NCBI RefSeq assembly: GCF_002994745.2
Contig: NC_037088.1
Span: forward strand, 61,522,397 to 61,586,396
Direction of reading: 5' to 3'
Length of the DNA stretch: 64,000 nucleotides
Source: Rosa chinensis
Taxonomy: Eukaryota > Streptophyta > Magnoliopsida > Rosales > Rosaceae
Part shown: positions 44,320 through 58,731 of the stretch, piece by piece
Position numbering within the stretch: the first letter of the stretch is position 1
Layout of the letters: each line of letters starts with the position of its first letter
Translations under genes and position numbers: made by a program
Notes under the pieces: model-generated
The model's input: only the letters and a program-made list of their open reading frames with translations
Databases searched by the model: none
What the model was told of the DNA's origin: nothing

Positions 44320-44557
44320 AACCGGAGGCCCCGTTTGATTTACGAATTAAGTTGTTATGGGAATGAAAGTTTCACTCTTCATTACATTATCAAGGTTCTA
44401 ACAAGAGAAGAAATAAAGCCGAGGCCCCGTTTGATTTGTGAATCAAGTTACGAATGGAAGTTTCAGTACTCTTCACCACACGATCAATTACTTCGAAACA
44501 AAAGATGGAAGTTTCAGTACTCTTCACCACACGATCAATTACTTTGAAACAAAAGAT
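44320..44557. repeat. Nested tandem duplications near GAGGCCCCGTTTGATT
   Basis: GAGGCCCCGTTTGATTT occurs at about 44326 and 44421 (95-bp spacing). Inside the second unit, a 51-bp unit starting GGAAGTTTCAGTACTC is duplicated almost perfectly (44456-44506 and 44507-44557). Confidence 0.88.
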
Positions 44558-44559
44558 TT

Positions 44560-48309
<3,750 letters not shown>

Positions 48310-48926
48310 GGAGCTTTTCAAATCACAACCTGTTTAGCAGTTTTTCTCTTTCCCTCTTTCGTAGGATCACAGCCTAAAAACACAGCTTGGAATCCGTTCT
48401 TAGTTGCCTTAAACATTCCTGTTATATTTTTCCACCGTTGTGACATTTTTTGGTGAGGTTTTGTATGCCTTAGGGGGATTGATTTATTCTGAAAATTCGG
48501 TCTCAATGTGTCTGAAAATATTGAGAACCATTATGCAATTTAGTTTAAAGTTGTATCTTTATCCATCGGCTCCCTTGTGTTTGAATCAACTTCTTTTATC
48601 CCTCTGATTTTTCGAAGTTATCTTGCACCAGATGCATAGTGATTCTAACAATCTAACTCCTTTTTCACAAAGAACCAGTGAAATGTGAGCTCAAAATCAA
48701 CTGCAGTAAAATGCAAATGGTTGAAGCAGAGGCAGTAAACTGTTTGCCCATAACTTCACTGACAAAAGCTGCAGTGGGAGGGAAGATAAGCTTTAAAATT
48801 TCCAAGCATGGGCTTCCTTCCTAGTCTCTGATCTCTATCTATAAGATATTTTCTGAAGTGAAAAAACAAGAAACTGAAGCACCGAAACATCAAGAACTGC
48901 AGAGTAAGAGCTCTTAGATAAGGCAT
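48310..48926 (+). other. GDH 3' UTR and LIL3 upstream region
   Basis: Probable GDH 3' UTR to about 48560, then LIL3 promoter and leader. No other gene seen. Confidence 0.5.
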
Positions 48927-50237
48927 ATGGCTTCCATTGCCATTTCTGCTTCATTGCAAATAGTGTGTGGCTCTGGTTCACAACATGTAACCAAGAAACA
49001 ACAGCCCCAGGCCAGACCGGCTCGTGCCCTGGGGACTAAAGAGGCCACCCATGTTTCTCTCAATGTTGAAGCGCAGAATGGTTTCAAATTAGCAGAACAG
49101 GAGAAGTCCACTTCCCCTGTAGATAGGCCAGAGGCAGAGGGTCGTGCTGACTATAAATCGAAGCACGCTTTAGATACAGAATCTTCTGCTGTCAAATTCA
49201 GTGATGAGAGGTGGAAGAAGGGCACATGGGATTTGAATATGTTCACCAAAGATGGCAAGATGGACTGGGATGGTATCATTGTAGCAGGTATACTCATTAA
49301 TAATGTTTCCAATACAATTTTCTTGTTGCTCTTTGCTTCTGTCCACCTCAATCTTCTTCATACTTGATGATTCTTTCACGTGTATTGGAATTTCAGAAGC
49401 AAAGAGGAGGAAATTTCTCGAACTTCATCCAGAAGCTTCTACCAACGAGGATCCAGTGCTGTTTAGGACCTCCACCATTCCTTGGTGGGCATGGATAATG
49501 AGATCACATCTCCCAGAGGCTGAGCTGATCAACGGTTCAATCCCATACTTATTATCATCATTTCCACAAACTAGCCTTCCTTTCTTAGTTCTTTGAACTA
49601 TATATTTCTTAATTTGCTAGGCCTTCCCTCGAATCATTTGGATCACGGAACGACAAAATATTCAATTTTCGAGGGGTAGAAGTGTTTCAATTGTCTTCAG
49701 TTTAAGTGAATAACTCAAGTACTCAACCTCGCACTTAAAAAAAAAAATGCCCGAACTTATAATCTGAAAACAAAACCATTGCACCAACAAGCTAACTAGT
49801 TTGGTTTTTCCTGGGAATGTAAGCTGACAAGCTTTTGTGTCAACTAAATGTGTCACACTATCTAGTTCGTTAAGTTGGTCAAAATATGTGAACCATCTAG
49901 CATTGCTTGTGATTGCATATTAACTTTAGTTCTAATGAGCATTATGTATATTAATGTTATAGGTCGAGCAGCAATGGTTGGGTTCTTCATGGCATATGTT
50001 GTAGATGCTTTGACAGGGGTTGGCGTAGTCGGACAAACTGGTAACTTCATATGCAAGGCAGGTCTCTTGGCGACGGTGATTGGTATAATACTGTTCAGGC
50101 GAACCGAAGATTTTGACAACCTTAAGAAGCTAGCTGATGAGGCTACTTTTTATGATAAACAATGGCAAGCTTCTTGGAAAGAAGAAAATCAAAATGTAAC
50201 GAGTGCCTCTACAGAGAAAACAGGAAACAAGAGTTAA
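48927..50237 (+). CDS. LIL3: LIL3, light-harvesting-like protein 3, plastid, 3 exons
   Basis: LIL3 is a thylakoid membrane protein that binds chlorophyll and stabilises geranylgeranyl reductase and protochlorophyllide oxidoreductase, linking chlorophyll and tocopherol synthesis. Exons are 48927-49287, 49397-49534 and 49963-50237; the product is 257 aa. The N-terminal 45 or so residues are Ser/Ala/Gln/Arg-rich, fitting a transit peptide. The mature part includes [16 protein letters not shown] and [20 protein letters not shown]. The LHC-type helix carries the chlorophyll-binding E-x-x-N-x-R pattern ([16 protein letters not shown]), and a second membrane segment follows ([14 protein letters not shown]). 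The end ([15 protein letters not shown]) is typical. A broken copy lies at 55920-57766. Confidence 0.95.
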
Positions 50238-51461
50238 ATTTAATTTCTGACTGAAATGTTGTATACATATTATCCCTTCCAAGAGTGGTGTAAGTTATTT
50301 GTATACATTAATCTTTTTTGGCTTGGTGACATAATCTAATATTTTGATTGACCTAATGATTTTCGCGTGGTATGCGAAACAAAAAAATGGAAAAATTGAA
50401 CAAGTGGCAAGTATAGAATTTTTCACATTTCTTCCTCTGTTCACCAGTAGGCAATAACACGTACTGTACATGATACATCGCACAAATATGAGATTAATGA
50501 GCAATAATTTAATATCAAAGTACCCTTGATATTTAAGGCCTAAACTATGAAATATTTGTTCATACTTCATACAGTTCAAATATTTGACTAAATGAACAAT
50601 AACCTTCCAGTTATTTGTGCTGGGCTGGTCCTGAGCTAATAGTCTCGGGCCTACTTTCCCTGTGAAGTTTTCCACATATTTTAGGTCTCTCACTTACACT
50701 AATAAACCCGAGTCATCTGCTGTGAAATTCATTCACTGATGACGACGAGTTACGCTGCCCTATGTCATGGTTTCATTCATTCATAATTTCATATACAAGT
50801 AATCTTTCTTTGCTTTCGTTCAGTGCAATTTTCTTCATCCATTACTCGGATAACTCTTTTTTTTTGGGTTAATTTTGTTTTAAAACAGTAATTGTTAGTG
50901 AATAGGGTACTTTTTCCACCAAATTTCAACAAATTCTATTGGCACTGCAAAAGAAAACAGGAACAGGCTTATTGAAATTCATCCAGACGCAGCTACCATT
51001 TGGAAGCTCCATCTTTCAAGCTTGAATGTTGAACCTTTCTTTTGTTGAGGAATAAAAAAAAGGCTTACGATTATAATTGAAGGAGAAGATGATCTAAATG
51101 CAACAAGTGGCACTCGGTATCAAGCCAGAAACAAAAGGGTAAGTTTGCTCTCCTACATAAATTTTATTAGTGCAAGTAGTTATTCCGCTTATCGATCAAT
51201 TGTTAATATATTGAGTGGTATTGTAAATTGTATAAATCTATTCCCTTTTGGCCTGCAATTCTAATCTATTCCCTTTTGGCCTGCAATTCAAGTATGGAAG
51301 CAGCCAAATAATAAATAGTGTTCTCTGAGAAAGAAACAACAACAAAACCTTAATCTAACAAAGTCCTGACTTCGTGTATAGCCGGCTGCTGACCCAAAGT
51401 GACTATATTATGTTCTTGTGTAAGCTTATAGATCAAAAGCAAAAACACTAAACACAACCTG
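50238..51461. other. Intergenic region with degenerate LIL3 exon-2-like remnant
   Basis: No functional gene. Around 50950-51005 the forward strand is similar to LIL3 exon 2 (GCAAAAGAAAACAGG, then TTATTGAAATTCATCC and GCAGCTACC). A similar remnant recurs at about 55725-55790, and a shorter one near 62745. RLP-1 leader sequence follows from about 51390. Confidence 0.5.
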
Positions 51462-54374
51462 ATGGGTAGGATCATGGGAGCGACCTTACTTCTCTGGTTT
51501 CTAATCACTGCAACCACTAGCATTAGCTTGTGTAATGGGAACCCTGGTGTGGCTTGCAAAGAAAGTGAAAGACTAGCACTTCTGATGTTGAAGCAAGATT
51601 TTACTGATCCTTCAAATCGGCTTTTGTCATGGGCAGGTGAAGGAGACTGTTGCCATTGGACTGGAGTTGTCTGTGATAATGTAACCGGTCACATACGCGA
51701 GCTCCACCTTGGAAATTACTCTAATCTCAACTCTTTCTCTTACTTGGGAGGTAAGATAAATCCTTCTCTGCTCAATTTAACGCAACTAACCTACTTGGAC
51801 CTGAGTAACAACTTTTTCCAAGGAATGCAGATCCCTAGCTTCTTTGGTTCTCTTAATAGTTTAACTCATCTTGACCTTTCAAGAAGCTTCGAAGGAATGG
51901 TTCCTCCTCAACTGGGGAATCTCTCGAATCTACGTGATCTACGTCTCAGTGGTTATGGTTTGAAGGCTGAGAACCTTCAATGGATTTCTGGTCTTTCTCA
52001 GTTGGAACACCTGGACGCGAGTTTTCTTGATCTTAGCAAAGTATCTGATGATTGGCTGCCAGTGATACAGATGCGGCTCCCCTCTTTGGTAGAGTTGCAT
52101 ATGTCAGCTTGCAGTCTCCATTACATTCCCCATTTAACTATCATCAATTTTACTTCACTTGCCATCCTCGATCTTTCTTTCAACAGCTTTAATTCTTTCA
52201 TGCCTAAGTGGGTTTTCAGTTTCAGAAATCTGGTGTCTCTTTCTCTTAGAGATTGTGGTTTCCAAGGTCCAATTCCTAGCAGTAGGAGCCCACACAATAT
52301 CACATCTTTCAGGGAGATTGATCTCTCAATTAATCACCTTAGGGATCCGATACCGAAATGGCTGCTCAACAACAAAGACCTTACTGTACTTGATCTAGGA
52401 TACAATTCTTATACAGGACCAATTCCAGGTGGCATTGTGAATATGACTAGTCTTAAGGATCTTCATCTCGAGTCTAATTCTTTCATCTCTACCATACCTG
52501 AATGGTTGTCTAGTTTTAATAATCTTGAATCCTTGGATATTTCTAGCAATCACTTGCATGGTGAAATTTTGAGTTCCATTGGAAACTTGACATCCATTGT
52601 ACATCTTGGTTTAGGTTTTAATCAGTTTGAAGGGACAATCCCAAACTCCTTGGGCAATCTGTCTTCCTTAGAGTCATTACAGATTTCATACAATTCGTTT
52701 CATGGAACTCTTCCAGAGACCATTGGCCAACTCAAAAGGCTAACAGCTTTGGATATATCTTTTAATTCATTTGAAGGTGTAGTGTCTGAAGTTCATTTTA
52801 CACATCTTACTAGTTTAAAATCCTTCAGAGCACATGGAAACTCATTGACTCTAAAAACTAGTAGAGACTGGCTTCCTCCTTTTCAACTTCAAAGCTTGTA
52901 TTTAGATTCTTGGCATTTGGGGCTTGAACTGCCTTCATGGCTTCGAACACAAACACAATTGCTGGAGCTAAGCCTATCGGGTACAGGAATTTCAGGCACC
53001 ATTCCGAATTGGTGTTGGAACTTTTCTTCCGCACTAGTTTTCCTGGATCTGTCCAACAATCAATTACATGGGGAGATTCAATATATAAATGTTGGCGCCC
53101 CATTCTCAATAATTGACCTAAGTTCAAACCAGTTCAACGGTTCATTGCCTCTTGTCTCCTCCACTATAGAACTACTGGATCTTTCGAATTCTTCATTTTC
53201 TGGATCTCTGTTCCACTTCTTTTGTGATAGGATGGACATACCAAAAAAGCTCTATTTTCTTCATCTAGGGAACAATCATCTCAGTGGTGAAATTCCTGAT
53301 TGTTGGATGAATTGGCTTAATTTGCAAGCCATAACATTAGGTAACAACAATTTGACTGGAAAAATTCCAAGCTCCATTGGACACTTGCACATTCTGGAAT
53401 CATTGCACTTGCGCAACAATCACCTTTCTGGAGACCTACCTCAATCCTTGCAGAACTGTACACAATTGTTAGTAGTTGACCTTGGTAAAAATAAGCTCTC
53501 TGGAGGCTTGCCTATATGGATGGGGAAAAGCTTTCCAAACTTGGTGGTTCTTAGCCTTCGGTCAAATATGTTTCAAGGAGTCATTTCGGATCAACTTTGT
53601 AATATAAGCCGTCTCCAAATCTTGGACTTGGCAGATAATGTTCTCTCAGGAACAATACCGAGATGCTTCGGCAACTTTAGTGGAATTGCAAACTCGTCAA
53701 TGTCAGATGCTTTCGCTACTTATGTTGGTAACTACAGACTGTACAGAGATAATACGTTCCTGGTGCAAAAAGGGAGAGAAGTGGAATTCGGCAAAATTCT
53801 TGGAATTGTAGCAAGCATAGATCTTTCTAACAACAACTTATCTGGGGATATTCCTGAGGAACTGACAAATCTCCTCAGTTTGCAAACATTGAATTTATCA
53901 GCAAATCTTTTGACCGGAGGAATCCCTTCGATGATCGGCAGATTGAGGCAGTTAGAATCACTTGATTTGTCTACAAACCAACTTTCTGGTGAAATTCCTC
54001 CAAGCATAACTAATTTGACGTTTCTGAGTCACTTGAACTTGTCTCACAACAGTCTGACAGGACAGATTCCACAAAGCACTCAGCTTCTGAGTCTTGATGA
54101 GTCCAGCTTTGTCGGCAATGAGCTTTGCGGACCTCCACTCAGCAAGAATTGCAGTGCAAACAAGGCGATGCCACCAACACTTGATCAGCAAGACAAAGGA
54201 TATGATTTACTGGAAGATGAGTGGTTCTACCTGAGCTTGGGATTGGGATTCATGGTTGGTTTTTGGTGTATACTTGGTTCTTTGCTGGTAAACATGCCAT
54301 GGAGCTTTGCTTTTTCACGATTCCTCAGTAGCATTGTGCTTAAACTTTACGCTGTAATTGTTAAATATGTGTAG
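51462..54374 (+). CDS. LRR receptor-like protein, EIX-receptor type (RLP-1), intronless
   Basis: A 970-aa cell-surface protein without a kinase. The order is a signal peptide (about 1-26, ATLLLWFLITATTSISLCNG), an LRR N-terminal cap with paired cysteines (CKESERLALLMLKQDF, GDCCHWTGVVCD), about 28-30 extracellular leucine-rich repeats, a non-LRR island near residues 745-775, and four more repeats. A C-cap (ELCGPPLSKNCS), an acidic juxtamembrane stretch, one membrane helix with a GxxxG motif (GFMVGFWCILGSLL) and a short tail ending VIVKYV complete it. RLPs of this class, such as tomato LeEix, usually signal with the adaptor kinase SOBIR1. The ligand is unknown. The C-terminus is nearly the same as in RLP-2. 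Confidence 0.93.
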   Translation: MGRIMGATLLLWFLITATTSISLCNGNPGVACKESERLALLMLKQDFTDPSNRLLSWAGEGDCCHWTGVVCDNVTGHIRELHLGNYSNLNSFSYLGGKINPSLLNLTQLTYLDLSNNFFQGMQIPSFFGSLNSLTHLDLSRSFEGMVPPQLGNLSNLRDLRLSGYGLKAENLQWISGLSQLEHLDASFLDLSKVSDDWLPVIQMRLPSLVELHMSACSLHYIPHLTIINFTSLAILDLSFNSFNSFMPKWVFSFRNLVSLSLRDCGFQGPIPSSRSPHNITSFREIDLSINHLRDPIPKWLLNNKDLTVLDLGYNSYTGPIPGGIVNMTSLKDLHLESNSFISTIPEWLSSFNNLESLDISSNHLHGEILSSIGNLTSIVHLGLGFNQFEGTIPNSLGNLSSLESLQISYNSFHGTLPETIGQLKRLTALDISFNSFEGVVSEVHFTHLTSLKSFRAHGNSLTLKTSRDWLPPFQLQSLYLDSWHLGLELPSWLRTQTQLLELSLSGTGISGTIPNWCWNFSSALVFLDLSNNQLHGEIQYINVGAPFSIIDLSSNQFNGSLPLVSSTIELLDLSNSSFSGSLFHFFCDRMDIPKKLYFLHLGNNHLSGEIPDCWMNWLNLQAITLGNNNLTGKIPSSIGHLHILESLHLRNNHLSGDLPQSLQNCTQLLVVDLGKNKLSGGLPIWMGKSFPNLVVLSLRSNMFQGVISDQLCNISRLQILDLADNVLSGTIPRCFGNFSGIANSSMSDAFATYVGNYRLYRDNTFLVQKGREVEFGKILGIVASIDLSNNNLSGDIPEELTNLLSLQTLNLSANLLTGGIPSMIGRLRQLESLDLSTNQLSGEIPPSITNLTFLSHLNLSHNSLTGQIPQSTQLLSLDESSFVGNELCGPPLSKNCSANKAMPPTLDQQDKGYDLLEDEWFYLSLGLGFMVGFWCILGSLLVNMPWSFAFSRFLSSIVLKLYAVIVKYV

Positions 54375-54647
54375 TTAGTTATTTTTGTGGACTGTGTTTC
54401 GGCTTGCTAAAATGAACTAGTGTACGTGTTTCTTTTGGCTTTGTCTGTAATGTTCTCTTGGTTGTCACAATAAAAGACTAAAAGTCCTTCGTTCTATGAT
54501 TTTGTTGCAGTTGCTATTCTGTTTTATTGTACTTTTCTTTTTCCTCTCTGCTTTGAAATTATAAGCCTTGCTTAGTTGCTTTACAAATAAGTCTTGCAAA
54601 AATCTGATGCAGAAATTTGAGTTTATTTTTATAAAAAAAAATATACA

Positions 54648-54683
<36 letters not shown>

Positions 54684-55200
54684 CAACCAAAACAGAAAAA
54701 ATTTACCAAAATATCCCTCAAATATTAAAAAACATTTGAGCTGAAATATTTCAGAAAGACAAAATGGTCAATTCACAAATAAAAGAAAACAAAATAAATT
54801 TAACAAAAAAAAAATTAAAAACAAAATATGTGCAGCAATTTTCTTCACATTCTGTGGAATAACTTCCTAAGTAATTATCCACACCCATAGGGTGTGTTTA
54901 TAGTCTAGTTATTATTAAGAGAAGAGAGTTTGTTAGCCAAAATAATTTTTTTTTTACAGAAATGACCCCAAAAGATTAAAAAACTTTGAGAGTTAATTAA
55001 ATTATAAGGACAATTATGACATTTATAAAATATATTTTTATTAAAAAAATAGACAAAAAAAAAAGCCACAGTCCACTTTTCTCTTCTATAATCTTATGTC
55101 TGTAATAACCATTTTCTTTATCATTTTCTGCAAAAAAAAAAACTTGCATGTGCAGAGTATGTGTGGAGAAATGCTAGTACAGAAAATTGAGGTCGTCTTT
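54375..55200. other. 3' flank of RLP-1, AT-rich with TA microsatellite
   Basis: AT-rich with a (TA)n tract at 54653-54679 and A tracts. No gene seen. Confidence 0.5.
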
Positions 55201-55426
55201 CCTCTTACTCTAAGGCTCTAAGCCATCATTGGTGATAGTGATGGAATCCACTGTTTGGGTTGTGTTGGGCCGGGTCCTGTTTATAGTTATTGGTCCTACT
55301 GTGCTGTGATTTTCCTCTTACTCTAAGCCTCTAAGCCATCATTGATGATATTGATGGAGTACACTGTTTGGGTTGTGTTGGGCCGGGTCTTGATTATAGT
55401 TATTGGTCCTACTGTGCTGTGATTTT
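55201..55426. repeat. 113-bp tandem duplication
   Basis: Two adjacent copies (55201-55313, 55314-55426), each starting CCTCTTACTCTAAG and ending GTGCTGTGATTTT, with few differences. Confidence 0.93.
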
Positions 55427-56024
55427 GGGTACTGACTTATGGTCTTGGGCCATAGGAAGTTGGGTGCAGTCATGGCAGACGTACTGCCATAGGACTAGAG
55501 GGTGTTGCCTGTGATGAAATTCAATTCATAGACCGATGAAGACGAGTTAGACATAGTGCCATGGCATTGTTCTACTAGCAGGTCCGTGTCTGAGATTTAA
55601 GTTTGGTATATTTTTTCTTTCTACTTTCTTATTAAAATTCAAGTTTTAGTAGTAATATATTGTTCTTTGCTTGCGTTCAATTCAAATCAATTGGGTAAAA
55701 ATGTTGTTAATTTTGTTACTGCAAAAGAAAAGAGGAGGAGTTTGTTGAAGTTCATCCACAAGCAGCTACCGTCTGTTATGATTGAGCCTCCTTGATGGTA
55801 GGTGTTTCTGACTCTTCACCTTTCTGATGTGGGATTTCAAAGGGCTCTAATCTAAGCCACACTTTTCCAACACGTTTCAGTTTTCATACGTAGATGGGCC
55901 ATGCCAGGGGCAGAAGGTGGTGCTAGCTTACTACAAATTGAAGCCCGCTTTGGATAGAGAATCTTCTGCTGTGAAATTTAGTGATGCGAGGTGGAAGAAG
56001 GGAACATGGGATTTGAATATGTTC

Positions 56025-57484
56025 GCCAAAGATAGGAATGAGCAAACGGGGAATTCCCGCGCCCCCCGCTCCCGCCCCCGCACCCAAATTCCCCTGCGCC
56101 CCCGTTCCCCGTCTGGGGATATTATCAGATGGGAGACTCCCCGCCCCGCCTCCGCGGGTAATGGGCTCCCCACCCCCGCCCCCGCCCCCCGCGTTGGTCT
56201 TCTTCTTCTTCTTCTTTTTTTTTTTTTTTTTTTTTTTTCTATTTTCTATCTTTTCAGTTTTTTTTTCCTTTTCTTTTTTGACAAAAAATAATTTTTTTAT
56301 TCTTTTTATTTTCATCATTGTTTTGGTCGATTGAGTATTTCAAATGCTTGAGACAGTGTTTAAGAAACGAGGAAGCAATACATTTAAAACAAATATTTAT
56401 TTCTATAAAACAATTTTCACAACCTGGCGATTAAATGTAAAGTAATAAAATCCCACTGCGTCTTCTCTCTTATTTCTATAAATCCCGCTGCGTCTTCTCT
56501 CTTTTTTTTCTTCTTTTTTTTGGCAAAAATCCGGCTGCGTCTTCTCTAACAGCCAAAATCACAAATCACAATTATACGACAATCCAACGGTCTGATCCTC
56601 AAGGATGGCTTAGAGGATCGTCTTTTCACAATTATACGATGATCCAATAGTCACCTCACGGATCGCCCTTAGGATCATCCTCTCAAAACTATATGAAGAT
56701 CCAATTGTTGGATTGTCCCGGATCGCCCTCAGAATCATCCTCACAAAATTATTCGACGATCCAACGGTTGGATCCTCAAGGATCGCCTAGAGGATCGTCT
56801 TTTCACAATTATACTATGATCAAACGGTCAGATCCTCACGGATAGCCCTTAGGATCATCCTCTCAAAATTATACAAAGATCCAACGGTTGGATCGTCCCG
56901 GATCACCCTTAGAATCATCCTCACAAAATTATACGACCATCCAACGGTTGCATCCTCAAGGATCACCTAGAGGATCGTCTTTTCACAATTATACTATGAT
57001 CCAACGGTCAGATCCTCATGGATCGCCCTTAGGATCATCCTCACAAAACTATACAAAGATCCAACGGTTGGATCGTCCCGGATCGCCTTTAGAATCATCC
57101 TCACAAAATTATACGACAATCCAACGGTCGGATCCTCCTGAATCGCTTTGAAGGTGTATTATGGATGGAAAAGATAAATACCCCATATAAGTTTTCTGTT
57201 TTTTTTTTTTTAGAATAAGAAAATTATAAAAATGTCTCATATGTTGGTTGAAAAATAATAGTTCTCAATTAAAAAAAAAAGAAAAAAAAAGATAAACAGG
57301 GACCCTGCATGGGTAATGGGAAACCCCGCCCCCACCCCCGCACCCCCGAGGGAGAAATAAGGGCCCCCACCCCTGCCCCCGCACATGTGATGGGGAACCC
57401 CGCCCCCGCCCCCGCTTGACAAATGCGGGGAAAACCCGCGAATACCCCGCCCCCCACCCCCGTTTGCTCATTCCTAGCCAAAGA
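56025..57484. mobile_element. Non-autonomous hAT-like element with C-rich ends
   Basis: A 1444-bp element (56033-57476) with perfect 19-bp terminal inverted repeats TAGGAATGAGCAAACGGGG and CCCCGTTTGCTCATTCCTA, and a perfect 8-bp target duplication GCCAAAGA (56025-56032, 57477-57484). Both subterminal regions are dense in CCCCGCCCC/CCCCCGCCC motifs. The interior holds T tracts and the 60-bp repeat array. No transposase is present, and frames over the C-rich ends are artefacts. Confidence 0.95.
56578..57155. repeat. 60-bp repeats in a three-unit higher-order pattern
   Basis: Ten units of about 58-60 bp, each starting (G/C)ATCCAACGGT(C/T)(A/G)GATC. Three unit types alternate in order: A (CTCAAGGATCGCCTAGAGG, then CGTCTTTTC), B (CTCACGGATCGCCCTTAGG) and C (CGTCCCGGATCGCCCTTAG, then AATCATCC). 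A-B-C occurs three times, then a partial unit follows. The core is the same palindromic motif found at 28485-29015. Confidence 0.9.
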
Positions 57485-57914
57485 TGGCTGGGATGGTATC
57501 ATTATAGCAGGAATACTCAATATATAATAATGTTTTCAATACAATTTTCAATATTGTGCTGTGCTTTCAAGGCAATTTCATTTTTCTCTTTCCTTGGGTC
57601 CAAATCAAGCTTCTTCATACTTACTGATTCTTTCATGTGTATTGACATTTCAGAAGCAAAGATGAGGAAATTGCTTGTACTTCATCCAGAAGCTTCTACC
57701 AACGACGATCCAGTACTGTTTAGAACCTCCATCGTTTCTTGGTGGGCATGGATAAAGAAATGACATCTCCTAGAGGCTGAGCTAAATTTGTCTTGTCAAT
57801 TTACGACTTAAATTTCTAAAAAAACAATTGCAATATGAGTTCTTTACAGTTTCGTCATGAGGGGAGAACTCAAACTTAGATCTCATCCAACAATGTGATG
57901 AAAACAAATACTAG

Positions 57915-58151
57915 ACCAATAGTTTTTTTTTTTTTTTTTTTTTTTTGAAGAAGAGATTAGGCGATATTAGCTCATCGGAGGCAAATGATGTAGGGAACAA
58001 GTCCCACCATTTATCCCGAAGGAGAGGAGTTTGCCACATTCTAAGAACCCACCGCCCGTCCCCCTATTTTTATTTTATTAATAATAATAAAAATAAAAAA
58101 AATACAACCTGGGGGGGACATAACCTTACCCCAAAAGCTAAACCAATAGTT
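57915..58151 (-). mobile_element. 5'-truncated LINE insertion (minus strand)
   Basis: A 10-bp target duplication ACCAATAGTT (57915-57924 and 58142-58151) flanks 217 bp that start with about 24 T, the poly(A) tail of a minus-strand retroposon. The body has CCCCCCAGGTTGTA on the minus strand, like the 3' end of plant LINEs. It shows no coding sequence. Confidence 0.8.
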
Positions 58152-58731
58152 AGTTGATCGCTCACTTTGGTTGCAAATACTAGTGCATCTCTACAAGCTT
58201 CCCATCCCACATTATTGCAAATAGACCAATGGTGTCTTTACCCCCCCATTCTTACGTTTACAGTCTTGAGTCTGAAAAACGTGTCTGCCAGTACGTCCTT
58301 GACGGGGTGGAACTACAATGGATCTAGCAAAAGTCACGATCTGTTTACTTTTAGGTAAAAAGTTGCTCTTGTCTTTGTGAGAACCATTGAATCCTCATGA
58401 AATTTAACTCGTTTTGTCGTTCCGTGTCCTTGCCAGCAGTTTTATGGGGAAGAATTACTTTTCTTGTTCACATGTAACTTCTTATCACTTTCCTACCTTT
58501 TTCATTTGTGAAATTGTCCAAAATCAAAATAACAATGGTTACAAGAAGTTCCTCCAAGGTATTTAGGATAGTGAAAATGATTGAGTTCTGGAGTATAGAG
58601 CAGAAGAAAAAGAAAAAAAATGATGAGAGTAAGCTCCCAGTTTGGACCCTGTTAGTGTATATAGCACAACAGACGGGTCTGTTTCATACACATCAACCTT
58701 CACCAACTTCATATAACTCTTGGAGAAGTCC
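58152..58731 (+). other. RLP-2 upstream region
   Basis: Intergenic, no other gene recognised. The ATG at 58732 follows a TTGGAGAAGTCC context. An in-frame non-ATG extension to 58720 is ignored. Confidence 0.45.

Larger units (their letters stand above)
55920..57766 (+). pseudogene. LIL3 pseudogene split by a hAT-like element
   Basis: The forward strand carries the 3' half of LIL3 exon 1 (about 55930-56032: [20 protein letters not shown]) and continues after the transposon at 57477-57512 (AKDGWDGIIIA). An intron and exon 2 follow (57653-57762: KMRKLLVLHPEAST, then VSWWAWIKK and a stop). The transit-peptide half, the end of exon 2 and all of exon 3 with the chlorophyll-binding helix are missing. 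There is also a 3-bp or larger loss at GKMDWD. It cannot make a working LIL3. Confidence 0.92.

Noticed and set aside
55923..56334. Lys-rich, Phe-rich and Pro-rich frames
   Set aside because: They arise from homopolymer T/A tracts and C-rich subterminal repeats of the hAT-like element.
56888..57151. Ser/Gln/Tyr repeat protein
   Set aside because: It is a chance frame across the 60-bp repeat array in the hAT-like element.
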